A DNA stretch of 64,000 nt, from the NCBI RefSeq assembly GCF_009755815.1, contig NZ_WRPK01000011.1, forward strand, positions 186,001 to 250,000. Direction: 5' to 3'. Made by a program: the position numbers and the translations under genes. Origin of the DNA: Flavisphingomonas formosensis (GTDB lineage Bacteria > Pseudomonadota > Alphaproteobacteria > Sphingomonadales > Sphingomonadaceae). The notes beneath the pieces were generated by a model. The model was not told the DNA's origin. It saw only the letters and a list, made by a program, of their open reading frames with translations, and ran no database searches. Shown here in pieces: positions 51,893 to 62,108 of this stretch; the first letter of the stretch is position 1; each line of letters begins with the position of its first letter.

Positions 51893-52279
51893 GTGTCCGC
51901 TTCCCCTCTCCTGATCGCTGTCGTCGATGACGATCCCGATGTGCGGGGAAGCCTCTCCAGCCTGCTGCGTTCGGCGGGATTGGCGAGTCACGGCTTTGCC
52001 TGCGGGGAAGCTCTGCTCGCCTGGGACGGCATCAACCTCGCCGCTTGCATCGTCACCGATCTCCACATGCCCGGCATGACCGGGATCGAGTTGCTCCATG
52101 CGCTCGCCGGTCGCGGCTGGCGCCGGCCGGCGATCATGATGACGGCCTATCTGACCGCCAAAGCGCGCGAGGAAGCGATCGATGCGGGCGCCGTCGCGGT
52201 GTTCGCCAAGCCGGTCGACCCGGATGCCTTTCTCGATGCCGTCGAGCACGCCATCAGCGGGGCTTCGGAGCGACCATAA
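51893..52279 (+). CDS. Single-domain response regulator
   Basis: 128 residues with a receiver domain only. AVVDDDPDVRGSL holds the acidic pair, the phospho-acceptor is in CIVTDLHMPGMTGIE, and the Thr and Lys are in MMTAYLTAK and VFAKPVDPDAF. GTG 51893 is chosen because GGAG lies 5 bp upstream; GTG 51887 is an alternative. It lies 76 bp after the FixJ-type gene and may act as a phosphate sink or second output of the same kinase. Confidence 0.9.
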   Translation: MSASPLLIAVVDDDPDVRGSLSSLLRSAGLASHGFACGEALLAWDGINLAACIVTDLHMPGMTGIELLHALAGRGWRRPAIMMTAYLTAKAREEAIDAGAVAVFAKPVDPDAFLDAVEHAISGASERP

Positions 52280-52366
52280 ACTTCCATATGATGGAATGAG
52301 CGTGATGCTCGTTGCACTTTCCTGATCACGGCCGGCACGATTTCGTGCCGGCAGAGGATCAGACCC

Positions 52367-53731
52367 ATGCCAGTGAAAGCGACCAAGCACCGTGAATGGA
52401 AGCGCCGCTGGCTCGCACTCGCCCTGTGCGGCGCTGCGCTGTTCGCCGGCACGGCGGCACGCGCACAGCAACAGGCTCCGGAAGCGCCGCGAAGTGCCCA
52501 GCTGTCGGGCGAGAACGGGGAAACGATCAAGAGCCGCGGGTCCGCGGCGACGCTCGCCCTCACGTACAACAGCGATCTGAACGGTGATGTCGATGGCGGT
52601 GACCGGCGCGGCGCCGTCTATCTTCAGCGCATCGGACTGATTGGCGACGCCGACCTCGATCGCGTCGTGGGCTGGCGTGGCGCCATGGCGCACATCAGCC
52701 TGCATCTGATCAACGGCACCGGCCTTTCGGGTCGAGTCGGAACGCTCCTTCCCGTCAGCGGGATCGAGGCCGAACCGGCCGCACGATTGTTCAATCTGTG
52801 GATCGAACAGAGCTTCGGCGCCGGGACCACAGTGCGCGTGGGCCAGTTCACCGCAGCGCAGGAATTCGCGGTCAGCCCGACGGCGGGACTGTTCATCAAT
52901 TCGACCTTCGGCTGGCCCGCCAGCTTCGCTACCGACCTGCCGAGCGGGGGCCCGGCCTATCCGTTGGCGGCACCGGGCCTGCGCCTTGCCGCGGCACCTT
53001 CCGCCCGAGTGGCGTTCAGGGCCGCGATCTTCGCCGGCGACCCTGCCGGTCCCGGAACCGACGACCCGCAACGGCGCGATCTCCACGGACTGAACGGACT
53101 GCGCTTCAAGGGGCGGCCGTTCCTGATCGCCGAGATTGCGCGGAGCGCCGGCGGCACCGATCCGGCATGGACGGTGACGCTTGGCGGATGGCTGCATACC
53201 GGCCGGTTCGACGACCTTGCGCGCGACGATCGCGGTGGACTGCTAGCGGCGCCGGGATCCTCCGGCAATCCATTGCTGCATCGTGGCGACAACGCGATCT
53301 ACGCGATGGCCGATGCACGGCTCTGGAGGTCGGGCACGCGCACGTTGCGTGGCTTCGTGCGTGCATCGGTCAGTCCGGCCGACCGCAATCCGATCGACCG
53401 ATATCTGGACGCGGGGCTTTCGCTCTCGTCGCCGCTGCGCAGCCGCCCCAATGACACATTCGGCATCGCCTTCGCCATTGCCCGAATTTCCCCGCGTTTA
53501 CGCGCACTGCGCATCGCGCAGGGTGAAGCGGCCGGTCCGGCGCCGGCCTTGCCGCGCCTCGAGGCGGTGGCCGAGGCAAGTTGGCAGTTCAGCCTGGGCG
53601 CGCACTTCTATCTGCAGCCCAATGCGCAGCTGATCCTCCATCCATCCGCCGCGCTGCTGGACGGCCCGATCGCCTCGCCCCTGCCTTCGCACGCGCTCGT
53701 GCTTGGATTGCGCACGTCATTCCGCCTCTAG
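52367..53731 (+). CDS. OprB-type carbohydrate-selective porin family protein
   Basis: 454 residues with a signal peptide (LALALCGAALFAGTAARAQQ). The mature protein is beta-rich and ends in an aromatic-poor LGLRTSFRL strand. DVDGGDRRGAVYLQRIGLIG, LFNLWIEQSFGAGTTVRVGQ and TAGLFINSTFGWPASFATDL match OprB porins. GAGG lies about 8 bp upstream of the ATG. It follows the two-component genes by 88 bp and may be their target. Confidence 0.85.
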   Translation: MPVKATKHREWKRRWLALALCGAALFAGTAARAQQQAPEAPRSAQLSGENGETIKSRGSAATLALTYNSDLNGDVDGGDRRGAVYLQRIGLIGDADLDRVVGWRGAMAHISLHLINGTGLSGRVGTLLPVSGIEAEPAARLFNLWIEQSFGAGTTVRVGQFTAAQEFAVSPTAGLFINSTFGWPASFATDLPSGGPAYPLAAPGLRLAAAPSARVAFRAAIFAGDPAGPGTDDPQRRDLHGLNGLRFKGRPFLIAEIARSAGGTDPAWTVTLGGWLHTGRFDDLARDDRGGLLAAPGSSGNPLLHRGDNAIYAMADARLWRSGTRTLRGFVRASVSPADRNPIDRYLDAGLSLSSPLRSRPNDTFGIAFAIARISPRLRALRIAQGEAAGPAPALPRLEAVAEASWQFSLGAHFYLQPNAQLILHPSAALLDGPIASPLPSHALVLGLRTSFRL

Positions 53732-53748
53732 GACTGAAAGGAACCATC

Positions 53749-53835
53749 ATGATCACTTTCCCTGACGACGTCTTCATCGAACCGAGCGATGTCGAGCCAG
53801 ACCGGAAACTCCATGTCGGCGCCGTCCGAGCTTAG
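53749..53835 (+). pseudogene. 28-codon remnant resembling the start of a DUF1794/nitrobindin-like gene
   Basis: MITFPDDVFIEPSDVEPDRK and LHVGAVRA, then a stop. The first 18 residues resemble the N-terminus of FABP-like/nitrobindin proteins (pattern FPDDVxxEPxDVxPDTL). A good AAAGGA ribosome-binding site precedes it. The full family is about 170-200 residues, so this is either a truncated gene or a very small peptide gene. It lies 17 bp after the porin. Confidence 0.45.
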
Positions 53836-54158
53836 GTAGCAGAGCACCGCGACAGCTAATTGATACCTGCTCCCATCGCTTGCCCATGCTCTTGCTCATT
53901 CCCGTAATGCCACGGCATCGTCGCTATGGTTCCCGCTGGCCGCTCCGATACTCTGGATCGTTCACGCGCATCTCAAGTCGTACGAACTTCGCCGCTCGCG
54001 GCGCATCGCAGCATGGAACAGGCGCTCACACGGATGGCTGACCGCCGGTGCGGTTGGTCCGTCACCACAGCCGTCGCGGCTGCGCACGCGTCGAGCCTCC
54101 CGGCGGCGTCTGCATCACCCGCGACTTAGCTGACGCGGTTCCTTTCGTTGCGCCCTGC
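53836..54158. other. Intergenic region without a recognisable gene
   Basis: About 320 bp between the truncated small ORF and the VOC-family gene. Frames here give only short arginine-rich readings. No tRNA, strong hairpin or known repeat was seen. It may hold decayed sequence downstream of the truncated gene. Confidence 0.5.
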
Positions 54159-54689
54159 TCAGCCCTCGTCCTGCCACCTGCGCAGATCGGTCTGGTCGTG
54201 ATAGGCCATGCGGTCCGGCGTGGTGATGAATTCCATCGTCGTGCCCCACGGCATGCGGCAGTAGCAGACCTTGTTTCCAGGGCCTTTCTCGGTTGCATAG
54301 GGAATGGCGCGCGGCGCGGTGAGGGGGGTGCCTCCCGCCTTCTCGAAGCGCTCGACCGATGCGTCGATATCGTCGGTGTAGAGAGCGAAGTGGGTGATGC
54401 CGAAGTCGCTCGCCCGGATCGGCTCGGCTTGCTCGGGGCCGTGCATTTCGAAGAGCTCGATATCGGGTCCGGTCCCGATCTTGACCATCGCCTGCGCGCG
54501 CACGACCGTTCCGGGAAAAGCGCCGACGGCGCGCTCGAAGTCGGGTCCTTGCCGCGGCGGGTCCTGCGGGCCGAAGGACTGGTAGATCAGCTGGCCGCCG
54601 AACGCTTCCGCCAGGAACGATTTTGCGGCTTCGATGTCGGGCACGGTGATGCCGATATGATTGACGCCGCGAATGACGGGTGCGGTCAT
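54159..54689 (-). CDS. VOC-family (glyoxalase/extradiol dioxygenase fold) protein
   Basis: 176 residues with a vicinal-oxygen-chelate fold: GVNHIGITVPDIEAAKSFLA, then IELFEMHGPEQAEPI, FGITHFALYTDDIDASVERF and MPWGTTMEFITTPDRMAYHD. Metal-ligand candidates are His11, the Glu in ELFE, the His in THFAL and the Glu in MEFIT, so the site looks intact. Function may be a lyase, isomerase or dioxygenase. It is first in line downstream of an epoxide-hydrolase-like gene on the same strand. Confidence 0.88.
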   Translation of the reverse strand: MTAPVIRGVNHIGITVPDIEAAKSFLAEAFGGQLIYQSFGPQDPPRQGPDFERAVGAFPGTVVRAQAMVKIGTGPDIELFEMHGPEQAEPIRASDFGITHFALYTDDIDASVERFEKAGGTPLTAPRAIPYATEKGPGNKVCYCRMPWGTTMEFITTPDRMAYHDQTDLRRWQDEG

Positions 54690-54752
54690 GCCAGTATCCT
54701 TTGCTGTTATTCGATCCATTGCGAGGCCCGCGACGACGCGGGGCGCCGCGTT

Positions 54753-55601
54753 TCAATTGGCCCTGAGGAACGCGATCAGCGCGGCTGCGACGTCATCCGG
54801 CCGCTCGTCCGCGACATAGTGGCTGCACCGCGCGATCGAGCCGCCCGTCACATCGGTGGCGAACTCCTTGAGCATCGGCACCATCTGCGCACCGAAGCGC
54901 TGATCCCCGCCGAGACCGAGCACCGGTATTTCGAGCGGCTGCTTCTTGTACTCGAGCGCGGCCGCATGGTCGGCGGCGAGGGTCCGATACCATTCCATGC
55001 CGCCACGCAGGCGGCCGGGAAGCGCCATCGCCTTGGCATAGATCTCGATATCGGCCGGATCGAAGGCGCTGTGATCGTAGAAGCGCTCTGCCATGAAGGT
55101 CGCAACATAGTCATATTCACGGCCATGGATCAGGCGCTCGGGTAGGTCCCGGTTCATATGGAAGCTGAAGTGCCAGAGCCCTGCGGTCGTCGCCTCCCAT
55201 CCTGTCCAGCCGGGAAGCGGAACGTCGAGGACGGCCAGGTGGGTAACCGCTTCCCGATAGAGGACGGCCTGCGGCAAGGCGACCATTCCGCCGATATCAT
55301 GTCCGCACACGGCGTAGCGTTCATGCCCGAGGGCGAGCATCGCCTCGTGCGCGTCACGCGCCATCGTCGCCTTGTCATAGCCGCCCTGCGGGCAGTCGGA
55401 AAAGCCCGCACCGCGCAGATCGATCGCCACCACGCTGAAATGCTCGGCCAGCAGCGGCATCACATGGTGCCATTCCCACCATGTTTCCGGCCAGCCGTGA
55501 AGCAGAAGCATCGGCGGGCCCGAACCTCCGGTGACGGCGTTGATCCTGATGCCGTTCACCGGCACCAGCTGCTGGGTAAATCCCGTCAAAGTTGCGATCA
55601 T
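54753..55601 (-). CDS. Alpha/beta hydrolase, epoxide hydrolase/dehalogenase-like
   Basis: 282 residues. LLLHGWPETWWEWHHVMPLL is the classical HGWPxxWxxW oxyanion motif. The nucleophile Asp is in YAVCGHDIGGMVALP, LRGAGFSD follows strand 4, and the catalytic histidine is likely in RCSHYVADERPDD. This pattern is shared by soluble epoxide hydrolases and fluoroacetate or haloalkane dehalogenases. It lies 26 bp after an SDR gene on the same strand. Confidence 0.88.
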   Translation of the reverse strand: MIATLTGFTQQLVPVNGIRINAVTGGSGPPMLLLHGWPETWWEWHHVMPLLAEHFSVVAIDLRGAGFSDCPQGGYDKATMARDAHEAMLALGHERYAVCGHDIGGMVALPQAVLYREAVTHLAVLDVPLPGWTGWEATTAGLWHFSFHMNRDLPERLIHGREYDYVATFMAERFYDHSAFDPADIEIYAKAMALPGRLRGGMEWYRTLAADHAAALEYKKQPLEIPVLGLGGDQRFGAQMVPMLKEFATDVTGGSIARCSHYVADERPDDVAAALIAFLRAN

Positions 55602-55627
55602 ATCGCGTTCCAGTCGGATGTTGACGT

Positions 55628-56467
55628 TCAGACGACCGGCGCTCGGCGCTCGTCGAAATCGGTGGCGATCGTGATGTCGCGCCAGGCGTCGATATCGCGG
55701 CGGAAAGCGGCCAGCTTCCGCTCGGCGATCGCGTGTGCGGCCGGGCCGAGCGGCAGGTGGAGCGGGGCGTCATCGGCGTCGACCGCCTGCAGGATCACCG
55801 CGACCGCCTTGTCGGGATCGCCCGCCTGATTGCCGTTGTTGGTGTCGCGGTAATGCTTGCGCGAGCTTGCGGCATATTCGGGCATCTCGTTGGCCGCCAT
55901 CGTGATCGAGCGGCCCAGGAACTCCGTACGAAACGGCCCCGGTTCGACGATCAGCACGCGGATGCCGAACGGCTTCAGCTCGCCGGCGAGGGCCTCGGAG
56001 ATCCCCTCCACGGCGAACTTGGCGGCGTGGTAATAACCGCCGCCGCCGCGGCCCTCGATGCCCGCGCCGGACGACATGGTGACGATCGTTCCGCCCGAGC
56101 GCCGCAGGACCGGCAGCGCGGCTCTGGTGGTTTCGATCAGACCGAAGACGTTCACCTCGAACATCGGCCGATATTCCTCGGGCGTGCCTTCCTCGATCGC
56201 GCCGAACAGGGCGTAGCCGGCATTGTTCACGAGCACGTCGAACCCGCCGAAGGTCTCGACCGCTCGTGCCACTGCTGCCTTGGCCGCAGCCGCATCGGTC
56301 ACGTCGAGTGGCAAGGTGATCATGCGGCCGCCGAAAGGCTCGGCCATCCGCTCGATCGTCCTGGGATCGCGCGCCGTCGCGACGACCTGGTCGCCGCGCT
56401 GTGCTGCCGCGAGCGCGAGCCGCTGGCCGAACCCGCTTGAGCAGCCTGTGATGAACCAGGTTTTCAT
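55628..56467 (-). CDS. SDR-family oxidoreductase
   Basis: 279 residues with a complete classical SDR core: MKTWFITGCSSGFGQRLALA, LVNNAGYALFGAI, VTMSSGAGIEGRGGGGYYHA with YHAAKFAVEG, and VEPGPFRTEFLG. The pattern TGCSSGFGxxLA is common in a large alphaproteobacterial subgroup of uncertain substrate. It is first in the SDR-hydrolase-VOC gene line and divergent from the LysR gene at 56570, its probable regulator. Confidence 0.93.
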   Translation of the reverse strand: MKTWFITGCSSGFGQRLALAAAQRGDQVVATARDPRTIERMAEPFGGRMITLPLDVTDAAAAKAAVARAVETFGGFDVLVNNAGYALFGAIEEGTPEEYRPMFEVNVFGLIETTRAALPVLRRSGGTIVTMSSGAGIEGRGGGGYYHAAKFAVEGISEALAGELKPFGIRVLIVEPGPFRTEFLGRSITMAANEMPEYAASSRKHYRDTNNGNQAGDPDKAVAVILQAVDADDAPLHLPLGPAAHAIAERKLAAFRRDIDAWRDITIATDFDERRAPVV

Positions 56468-56520
56468 GATTACGCACCTCCAGACGATGGAGGGAATCTA
56501 GGTGTTTAGATTTGTTCTTG

Positions 56521-56552
56521 AACTGACAGATCTGTACTATCGGCGTTCAGTT
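56521..56552. promoter_or_regulatory. Candidate LysR operator between SDR and LysR genes
   Basis: ACAGATCTGT (56526-56535) is a perfect 10-bp palindrome. AACTGA (56521-56526) and TCAGTT (56547-56552) are an inverted repeat 20 bp apart. Both lie in the 102-bp gap between divergent genes. Confidence 0.5.
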
Positions 56553-56569
56553 TTGTGCGAGTGGTTGCG

Positions 56570-57430
56570 ATGGAATGGAGCGACGTCAGGATCTTTCTCG
56601 CGATTGCGCGATCCGGCACGCTCGGCGGCGCCGCGCGTTCTCTTCAGACAAGCCATCCTACCGTCGGCAGGCGCCTGCGCGCACTCGAGCAGGCGATGGG
56701 GCACGCGCTTTTCCAGCGCACGGCCGACGGGCTGGTTCTGACCGAAGAGGGCCACGGGATCATCGCGCTGGCCGAGCAGATGGAAGAAGGCGCGCTGGCC
56801 ATGGAGCGCCGGCTCGCGGGGCAGGAGCAGAACCTCAAAGGCAGTCTGCGCATTTCGTCGGCCGACTGGTTCGGGGCCTATGTCCTCCCTCCCATCCTGG
56901 CGGATTTCACGAAAGCCTACCCCAATGTCGACGTCGAGATCCTGACCGGCACGCGCCTGTTCAGCCTTGCCCAACGGGAGGCTGACGTCGCTTTTCGCAT
57001 CGTTCCGTTCGACACGGCCGATGTCGTTCAGCGACGGCTCTTCAGGCTCGAATATGGCGTCTATATCGCCGAGGAGGCCGCCGATCCAAAATATGGCGAC
57101 GGCACGGGTTTCCGGCTGATCACCCATGACACGTCGACGGGCCATTTCCCCGACATCGAGTGGCTCATCGAGCGTTTTCCCAATGCGAGACCGGTGCTGC
57201 GATCGAACAACCGTAACGTCCAGGGGCGCATGTGCAGGCAGGGCGTCGGCATCGCTGTCCTGCCCCGCCTGGTCGGCAATCAGATCCCGGGCATCCGCAG
57301 ACTGGAACTGCCGGCGCCGCCACCGGCGCGAGACATTTGGATGGGATATCACCGGGACCTACGGCGTCTCAGTCGTCTTCGCGCGTTCATCTCGACGGTA
57401 TCGGATCATCTCGTGAATGCGACCGCATGA
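56570..57430 (+). CDS. LysR-family regulator
   Basis: 286 residues. The N-terminal helix-turn-helix is MEWSDVRIFLAIARSGTLGG and QTSHPTVGRRLRALEQAMGH. The effector domain follows from about residue 90 (LRISSADWFGAYVLPPILAD). ATG 56570 gives the standard LysR start; GTG 56555 would add five residues. It is divergent from the SDR-hydrolase-VOC genes. Confidence 0.92.
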   Translation: MEWSDVRIFLAIARSGTLGGAARSLQTSHPTVGRRLRALEQAMGHALFQRTADGLVLTEEGHGIIALAEQMEEGALAMERRLAGQEQNLKGSLRISSADWFGAYVLPPILADFTKAYPNVDVEILTGTRLFSLAQREADVAFRIVPFDTADVVQRRLFRLEYGVYIAEEAADPKYGDGTGFRLITHDTSTGHFPDIEWLIERFPNARPVLRSNNRNVQGRMCRQGVGIAVLPRLVGNQIPGIRRLELPAPPPARDIWMGYHRDLRRLSRLRAFISTVSDHLVNATA

Positions 57431-57534
57431 TGTGCGGGCCGGCCGAGTGCTCCCAGGATGTGCCTGCGTCTGGCTGCGATGAACGTCAGTCCCGCCCAAC
57501 TGCGAGAGGTTTTTCGCTTCCAGCAGTCGTCCGG

Positions 57535-57771
57535 TCACTTCGGCCGCCCGGTCTCACTGAAGTGCTCCAGCATCAGCTCGGTCAGCACGCGCACCTTTCG
57601 CGCGAGGTGCTGGCCAGGCGGTCGCACGACAAAGATGCCCACCGACGGCAGATTCCAGTCGGTCATGATGGCCTTCAACCTGCCCGTATCAACGTAAAGG
57701 AACGGCCTGCTGACGGTAACCCTGCCGAAGACGGAAGCGGTGAACGAGAATGTCCGCCGCATTGCGATCAA
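57535..57771 (-). pseudogene. LysR-family regulator, C-terminal remnant
   Basis: The last ~55 residues read GRLKAIMTDWNLPSVGIFVV and RPPGQHLARKVRVLTELMLE followed by HFSETG, the characteristic C-terminal end of LysR proteins (VRPPGRHLSRKVRA-like). Upstream sequence does not continue into an effector or DNA-binding domain and no start makes a full gene. It is a decayed LysR, not a part of the intact one at 56570. Confidence 0.7.
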
Positions 57772-57831
57772 TGCAAGGACGAGGCGGACCGTCCCTCCGC
57801 CTCGCCGGCGCCATCGCGCGAAGACCGCGCG

Positions 57832-58101
57832 TCATGGGAGTGGGATGATGCCATCGACCGCGCGCCACTCGGTGGGGCCGATCAGCCGGCCATGGGCAAT
57901 CCGGACCGAATGGAGCGCGGCCTCGATTTCGCGCCGCCAGTGGTCGAGAAAGTCGAACAGCACGGGGAAATCCGGCGCGAGATCATATTCCTGCCAGACG
58001 AACAGCTGGAGAAGCGACGGCGCATCCGGCCTGTAATAATGGATCTCGGCCGTGGTGAGGCCATAGCCCTCCAGCTGCGCGATGAAGGCGCGATCGCTCA
58101 T
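57832..58101 (-). CDS. usg: Usg-family protein
   Basis: 89 residues matching the Usg family of alphaproteobacteria: FIAQLEGYGLTTAEIHYYRP, LLQLFVWQEYDLAPDFPVLF, DFLDHWRREIEAALHSVRIA and HGRLIGPTEWR. The family's biochemical role is not known. The ATG overlaps the upstream small gene's stop by 4 bp. Confidence 0.9.
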   Translation of the reverse strand: MSDRAFIAQLEGYGLTTAEIHYYRPDAPSLLQLFVWQEYDLAPDFPVLFDFLDHWRREIEAALHSVRIAHGRLIGPTEWRAVDGIIPLP

Positions 58102-58334
58102 TGCAGCGATCGGCCGTCCGTTCGCGGCTCATCGAGCGACCGCATGGCGGCGAGGACCTCGTCGATCGGAACGGCGCGCCTGGCGCCGGGCGGCTTGCGC
58201 ATTGCCGGCTGGTCCTTCACCGCGGAGCGGTCGGACGCCCAGGAGGCGAGGATAGCACGCTTCACTTCAGGCTCGAGACGCGGATGGCGCGCAACATCAA
58301 AAGGATGCAGATAACGGGAAAATGGCTGCGACAT
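58098..58334 (-). CDS. Small conserved hypothetical protein upstream of usg
   Basis: 78 residues, soluble and basic: HPFDVARHPRLEPEVKRAIL, ASWASDRSAVKDQPAMRKPP and VPIDEVLAAMRSLDE. No membrane segment or metal motif. Translational overlap with usg supports it as a real gene. A good GGAG lies upstream (AAAGGAGCC before ATG 58334). Function unknown. Confidence 0.8.
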   Translation of the reverse strand: MSQPFSRYLHPFDVARHPRLEPEVKRAILASWASDRSAVKDQPAMRKPPGARRAVPIDEVLAAMRSLDEPRTDGRSLQ

Positions 58335-58468
58335 GGCCGTGGCTCCTTTCCTTATGTCGCTCCTTTCTCATGCGTGGGCGGAGTACCGCACGCAGCTGAC
58401 GATTTTGGTGATGACCTGAGTCGCGTCAAGAGTGAAGACGTCGTCGCATGGGGCGGAAACAGGTTCGA

Positions 58469-58495
58469 TTGGCACTCTGGGCAGGTGAGTGCCAA
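58469..58495. promoter_or_regulatory. CIRCE operator (HrcA site) upstream of groES
   Basis: TTGGCACTC (58469-58477) and GAGTGCCAA (58487-58495) are perfect 9-bp inverted repeats with a 9-bp spacer, matching the CIRCE consensus TTAGCACTC-N9-GAGTGCTAA at 8 of 9 positions per arm. It lies upstream of the sigma-32-like promoter. HrcA repression of groESL is established in other bacteria; the hrcA gene is not in this window. Confidence 0.92.
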
Positions 58496-58512
58496 AAAAT
58501 TTTACGTCCCCT

Positions 58513-58541
58513 CTTGAACGCAAAAATCTCTTTGCCTAGCT
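58513..58541 (+). promoter_or_regulatory. Sigma-32 (RpoH)-type heat-shock promoter of groESL
   Basis: CTTGAA (58513-58518), 16 bp, then CCTAGCT (58535-58541), close to the alphaproteobacterial RpoH consensus CTTGAA-N16/17-CYTATNT (one mismatch in the -10). It leaves a leader of about 60 nt before groES. Confidence 0.75.
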
Positions 58542-58608
58542 CACGCGCACCTGTCGTTCAGATGAACGGGAGTGACATCACAATCTGTTTTGCATTCGGA
58601 GGTTATGC

Positions 58609-60598
<1,990 letters not shown>

Positions 60599-60603
60599 TC
60601 GGC

Positions 60604-60629
60604 GGGAGGCCCGGTCTGCCGGGCCTCCC
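60604..60629 (+). terminator. Rho-independent terminator after groEL
   Basis: GGGAGGCCCGG (60604-60614) and CCGGGCCTCCC (60619-60629) form a perfect 11-bp stem with a TCTG loop. It is followed by ATCTTCT rather than a full T-run. Confidence 0.85.
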
Positions 60630-60790
60630 ATCTTCTGGCGCTGCGCTATGGCAAGCTTCCCAAATCGCAGGGAACAACGTCCCCCGGATGATAGCCAGCG
60701 AACGGCCGATCTCAGCAGCAGAGACCGTCCGCAGAACGATCCCGGAGTGGAAGACGGGCCTCGCAGTGCGATCAAACCACACTCGAACCG

Positions 60791-61771
60791 TCAGTTGGCA
60801 AGCCGGCCGCGATCCATGCGGAGCGTCACCACGAGACCGCTCTCGGCCCAGTCGTAATCGATCGTGCCGCCGAGCTGGCCGGTCACGCTGCGCTCGACAA
60901 GCTTGCTCCCGAAACCGGCGCTTTCCACCGGAACGCTGACCTTCGGTCCACCATGTTCCAGCCAGGTGAGGACCAGGTCTCCGCCATCCGCGACGCTGGA
61001 GAGGTCGAGCGTGCCAACCGGAGCCGAGAGCGCCCCATATTTCATCGAGTTGGTGGCCAGCTCGTGGATTATGAGGGCAAGACCGGTCGCCGCTCGCTCG
61101 CCTACGCCCATGCGTTCAACGGCGACCCGGATCCGGCCCTTGAATGCGCCAAGGTCATCATAGGGGGCCAACAATACGGCCAGCAGATCGCCGAGCAACG
61201 CGGCATTGCCCTGGCCGTCGGGAAGCGGCCGCACCAGATCGTGCGCGCGACCGAGCGCTGAGAGGCGTTCGGTCAGCTCATGTGCCAAGTCCTCGACGCT
61301 GTCGGCCGATCGCGAGGAGATTGCCGTCAGACCCGAGGCGATCGCGATAAGGTTCTTGACGCGGTGGCTCATCTCGCCGGCTAGGAGTTCGTGGCCTTCT
61401 TCAGCCTGTTTTCGCCCCGTTACGTCGAGAAAGATGCCGTACATCGTCCGGCCGACGATGCCGACATCCTCGCCCTGGCCGCGCGCCGCTACCCAGCGGA
61501 CCGTGTCGCCAATCATGATCCGAAAGTCGGTCTCATAGGGTCCAAGGATCGCGCGGGTGGCACTGAAGGCAGACTGAACACGATCACGGTCCGCCGGGTG
61601 AATCCGCGCGGATAGCTGGCCGAAGGTCACTCGGTCGCTGGGTGGCAGTTCCCAGAGCTCGAACCCCAGTTCGTCCATCGCGAAGGCGTCCGTATCGACG
61701 TTCCAGGACCACAGCGCGATTCCCGCCGCTTTGATCGCGTGGCGCAATTGGTCAGGTCGCCACTCATGCAT
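60791..61771 (-). CDS. HWE/HisKA_2-type sensor histidine kinase with PAS domain
   Basis: 326 residues, soluble. A PAS domain occupies about residues 10-125 (ALWSWNVDTDAFAMDELGFE, ITDRK-equivalent DVTGRKQAEE). The H-box is LLAGEMSHRVKNLIAIASGL with HRVKN, characteristic of HWE/HisKA_2 kinases. The N-box is ALIIHELATNSMKYGALS, with a G-box in AGFGSKLVERSVTGQLGG. ATG 61771 is used; TTG 61792 would add seven residues. Such kinases often feed general stress or light responses. No response regulator is adjacent. Confidence 0.9.
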   Translation of the reverse strand: MHEWRPDQLRHAIKAAGIALWSWNVDTDAFAMDELGFELWELPPSDRVTFGQLSARIHPADRDRVQSAFSATRAILGPYETDFRIMIGDTVRWVAARGQGEDVGIVGRTMYGIFLDVTGRKQAEEGHELLAGEMSHRVKNLIAIASGLTAISSRSADSVEDLAHELTERLSALGRAHDLVRPLPDGQGNAALLGDLLAVLLAPYDDLGAFKGRIRVAVERMGVGERAATGLALIIHELATNSMKYGALSAPVGTLDLSSVADGGDLVLTWLEHGGPKVSVPVESAGFGSKLVERSVTGQLGGTIDYDWAESGLVVTLRMDRGRLAN

Positions 61772-62108
61772 ATCGGGCGTCCGTGCGGCCAATATCGTTC
61801 GTCCAATCGTGAGAGAGACCTCACTCTACACGCTTGCTGCAACGCTGTCCGGGAAAAGATGGACCGGCGCCTCGACGGTGAGACCGCTCGTTGTTTGGAT
61901 CAGATCGAGCCATATCGGTGGCTTGGCGAAGCCAGCGAGTCATGCAAGGTCGTCTAAAAGTTCCAATTTGCTATGGTTCGATATGATTTCGACCAAGGAA
62001 TGCCTGCGTCAGGATCATCTGGGCGCGAGGTTTCGGCGCGCGGCCGCAACGACCATCATGACACGGGTCAGAAGCGCATCATCTGAGCCGGCCTCGCAGA
62101 GTAGAAGC
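61772..62108. other. Intergenic region without a recognised gene
   Basis: 337 bp between the HWE kinase and the antiporter. A 44-codon plus-strand ORF with a start at 61985 and a reading ending DQIEPYRWLGEASESCKVV at 61957 are visible, but neither is recognisable. Nothing here is supported as a gene. Confidence 0.5.

Noticed and set aside
60648-60857. 69-codon plus-strand ORF after groEL
   Set aside because: Arg/Ser-rich, lies after a strong terminator, overlaps the HWE kinase 3' end on the other strand, and has no ribosome-binding site.
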